Source: Alphaproteobacteria bacterium
GTDB taxonomy: Bacteria > Pseudomonadota > Alphaproteobacteria > Puniceispirillales > Puniceispirillaceae
Direction: 5' to 3'
Assembly: GCA_022425565.1 (NCBI GenBank)
Contig: JAKMFG010000002.1
Span: 1 to 8,390 of the forward strand
DNA length: 8,390 bases
Position 1 is the first letter of the stretch; each line of letters opens with the position of its first letter. The notes under the pieces were generated by a model. The model was not told where the DNA came from and made no database searches. It saw only the letters and a program-made list of their open reading frames with translations. A program made the translations under genes and the position numbers. This document shows, piece by piece, positions 6,635 through 8,390 of the stretch.

Positions 6635-7420
6635 TCACACACCAAGCTGGGCTGTCAGCCCACCATCAATCCGCAGGTCGGTGCCGCTGATAAAGCCGGC
6701 CGCGTCCGAGCACAGATAGGCAATCAGGCTTCCTGTCTCTTCGGTGGTGCCGACACGTCCGACAGGGTGCGATTTCCCGAACTCGGCGATCATGTCGTCG
6801 ACAGTCTTCCCGCCGGTTGCAAGCTGGCCGGCCCCATATTCCAGAAGCGGCGTGCGGATGGATCCAGGGCTGATCGAATTCACCCTGATCCCGTCCTTGG
6901 CGCAATCCACCGCCATCGCGCGGGTCATCGCATGGACAGCGCCCTTTGAGGTCGCATAGGCGAGGACATTGTTCTGGTTGTTATGCCCCTGAACCGAGGC
7001 GACATGGACCACCGACGCCCCACCCGCCGCCTTCAGCAGCGCATAGAGAAAATGCGAGGTGAGATAACAGGACTTCAGATTCACCGCCATAGAATGGTCC
7101 CAGTCCGCCGGGCCGGTATCCTCGACAGTGCCGTAGCTCTGCTGCCCGGCCGCATTGACCAGCGCGTGGAGCATGTCGGTTTCACCGGCGATCTGCCCAG
7201 CCCAGCTGCGGACCGAGTTCTCGTCAGCCACATCAACCAGATGGAGGGTGATATCGAGCCCCTCATCGGCGGCAAGCGCGGCGGCCTCGTCGTTCAGACC
7301 GGCATCAATGCCGGCCAGGAACACCCGTGCGCCGGATCGCGCCAGATGCAGCGCCGCGCCAAGGCCGATGCCGCTGCTTCCCGTAACCGCGGCGACCTTT
7401 CCGGTGAAATCCGTCATCAT
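6635..7420 (-). CDS. Short-chain dehydrogenase/reductase (SDR), probable sugar-acid oxidoreductase
   Basis: A 261-residue classical SDR that uses NAD(P)(H) to oxidise an alcohol or reduce a ketone. Seen: 'TGSSGIG' cofactor loop (13-19), 'VDVAD' (62-66), 'NAAG' (89-92), N114, catalytic S142, Y155 and K159 ('YATSK'), 'SISPGSIRTPL' (182-192) and 'SGTDLRIDGG' (245-254). Cofactor preference is unclear because the residue after strand 2 is Gly, neither acidic nor basic. The ATG at 7420 has GGAGGA (7431-7426) 5 nt upstream and overlaps the uxuA stop by 4 nt (ATGA), so the two are tightly coupled. By context it may interconvert D-fructuronate and D-mannonate, the step done by the unrelated UxuB in E. 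coli, or oxidise another aldonate or aldose. This is inference from position; SDR sequence alone does not fix the substrate. Confidence 0.9.
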   Translation of the reverse strand: MMTDFTGKVAAVTGSSGIGLGAALHLARSGARVFLAGIDAGLNDEAAALAADEGLDITLHLVDVADENSVRSWAGQIAGETDMLHALVNAAGQQSYGTVEDTGPADWDHSMAVNLKSCYLTSHFLYALLKAAGGASVVHVASVQGHNNQNNVLAYATSKGAVHAMTRAMAVDCAKDGIRVNSISPGSIRTPLLEYGAGQLATGGKTVDDMIAEFGKSHPVGRVGTTEETGSLIAYLCSDAAGFISGTDLRIDGGLTAQLGV

Positions 7421-8390
7421 GCCGATCCTCCTTGCCCATATGCAATCGATGCGACAGCCCGTTCGACACCGCGCAGCTCGGCCAGCCCCTTGAGTCGTCC
7501 GATGGCGGAATAGCCCGGGTTGGTCTGTTTGCCGATATCATCGAGAAGCAGATGCCCATGGTCGGGGCGCATCGGGATCACGGCATCGGCGCGTCCTTCC
7601 CGGCGGCGGCGCTCCTCCTCGCCGAGCAGGACCGAGATCAGGGCAACCATATCGACACCGCCATCAAGATGGTCGTCTTCAAAGAACGCACCCGACGGCT
7701 CCATCGTGACGTTGCGAAGATGGGCGAAATGAATGCGCGGGGCGAAGCTCTTCGCGATGTCGATCACGTCATTGTCGGCGCGCGAACCGAGGGACCCGGC
7801 GCAAAGCGTGATGCCGTTTGCCAGTGTCGGCACCGCATCGAACAGCGCGGCATAATCTGCCTTAGTGGACACCACGCGCGGCAGTCCGAAAAGCGAGAAT
7901 GGCGGGTCATCGGGGTGAAGGCAGATCCGCACCCCGCATTCCTCCGCCGCCGGGGCTGCCTGCGCCAGGAAGGCGATGAGGTTGGCCTGAAGATCGGCCG
8001 CGGTCAGCCCGTCATAATCGGCGATCGCGGCACGAATACCCTCGCGGCCATGTGACAGTTCCGAGCCGGGCAGCCCGGCGATAATGGTGGATTCCAGCCG
8101 CTCGATCGCGGCCTCGTCCATGCTTGTATAGAGAGCCTCGGCCTGCGCGAAGATCGCGGCGGTGTAATCCTGTTCGGCATCAGCCCGGCGCAGCACAAAC
8201 AGGTCGTAGGCGGCGAATTCTACCGGATCGAAACGCAGCGCCAGCCCGCCGCGACGCGCCTTCCAGCGAAGGTCGGTGCGGGTCCAGTCCACGACCGGCA
8301 TGAAATTGTAACAGATGACCTCCAGCCCGTTCGCCGCGAGGTTGCGCATCGTCTGGATCCAGCCATCGATATGCTGCGCAGCCCGGTCAT
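7417..8390 (-). CDS. uxuA: Mannonate dehydratase, 5' end cut by the window edge
   Basis: The 323 C-terminal residues of D-mannonate dehydratase, which removes water from D-mannonate to give 2-keto-3-deoxy-D-gluconate in hexuronate catabolism. The E. coli enzyme is about 394 residues, so roughly 70 residues are off the right edge; the frame is open to position 8388. Seen: the family signature 'VICYNFMPVVDWTRTDL', then the four conserved metal-ligand motifs in order: 'LHPDDPP' (His), 'LCAGSLGSR' (Cys), 'HFAHLRNV' (His) and 'RPDHGH' (Asp). These are followed by 'NPGYSAIGRLKGLAELRG'. All catalytic elements present in the visible part are intact. It is probably the upstream partner of the SDR and the spermidine-synthase-like gene; the stop TGA (7419-7417) overlaps the SDR start. 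A Gly-Gly-Ser-Ala tail ends the protein. Confidence 0.95.
   Translation of the reverse strand, partial: DRAAQHIDGWIQTMRNLAANGLEVICYNFMPVVDWTRTDLRWKARRGGLALRFDPVEFAAYDLFVLRRADAEQDYTAAIFAQAEALYTSMDEAAIERLESTIIAGLPGSELSHGREGIRAAIADYDGLTAADLQANLIAFLAQAAPAAEECGVRICLHPDDPPFSLFGLPRVVSTKADYAALFDAVPTLANGITLCAGSLGSRADNDVIDIAKSFAPRIHFAHLRNVTMEPSGAFFEDDHLDGGVDMVALISVLLGEEERRRREGRADAVIPMRPDHGHLLLDDIGKQTNPGYSAIGRLKGLAELRGVERAVASIAYGQGGSA
7426..7431 (-). promoter_or_regulatory. Ribosome binding site of the SDR gene, inside the 3' end of uxuA
   Basis: GGAGGA on the minus strand, 5 nt before the ATG at 7420 (8 nt before a second in-frame ATG at 7417). It lies within the last codons of uxuA and encodes Gly-Gly there. 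Confidence 0.7.

Noticed and set aside
1..8390. Frequent CTCGCC/GGCGAG hexamers along the window, considered as a dispersed repeat or binding motif
   Set aside because: They fall in frame inside coding sequence, mostly as Gly-Glu or Leu-Ala codons, and are explained by GC-rich codon use.

Overview
The window is dense, high-GC bacterial DNA with short SD-led intergenic gaps, ATGA stop/start overlaps, and one GTG and one TTG start. The protein families and codon use fit an alphaproteobacterium, possibly marine; this is an inference, because no rRNA or other marker gene is present. Nine protein genes are visible. Two run off the window edges, and one carries an apparent frameshift. I saw no tRNA, rRNA, CRISPR array or mobile element.

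Layout. (A) A minus-strand operon reads leftward from about 4902 to beyond position 1. It encodes a PfkB-family sugar kinase, a fused alpha+beta E1 of a thiamine-diphosphate 2-oxoacid (or acetoin-type) dehydrogenase, a free-standing 77-residue lipoyl domain, an AcoC-like alpha/beta hydrolase, and the start of an M20 (ArgE/DapE-type) metallo-deacylase. (B) A plus-strand amidohydrolase of the sugar-lactonase type (COG3618) lies at 5066-5900 and is divergent from operon A. Its reading frame breaks near 5700. (C) A second minus-strand operon enters from the right edge: mannonate dehydratase (UxuA, 5' end missing), an SDR oxidoreductase overlapping it by 4 nt, and a spermidine-synthase-fold protein directly abutting the SDR. 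It converges on the amidohydrolase with a 5-nt gap.

How the genes may work together. UxuA, the SDR, the lactonase-like protein and the sugar kinase suggest catabolism of a hexuronate, aldonate or related sugar acid. The most distinctive part is the dehydrogenase module. In acetoin dehydrogenase AcoC, a lipoyl domain and an alpha/beta hydrolase fold form one polypeptide in place of a normal E2. Here they are two ORFs overlapping by ATGA, behind an E1 whose two subunits are fused. No canonical E2 acyltransferase, E3-binding domain or E3 (lipoamide dehydrogenase) is in the window. The substrate cannot be read from sequence. A link between this module and sugar-acid catabolism is the main hypothesis worth testing.
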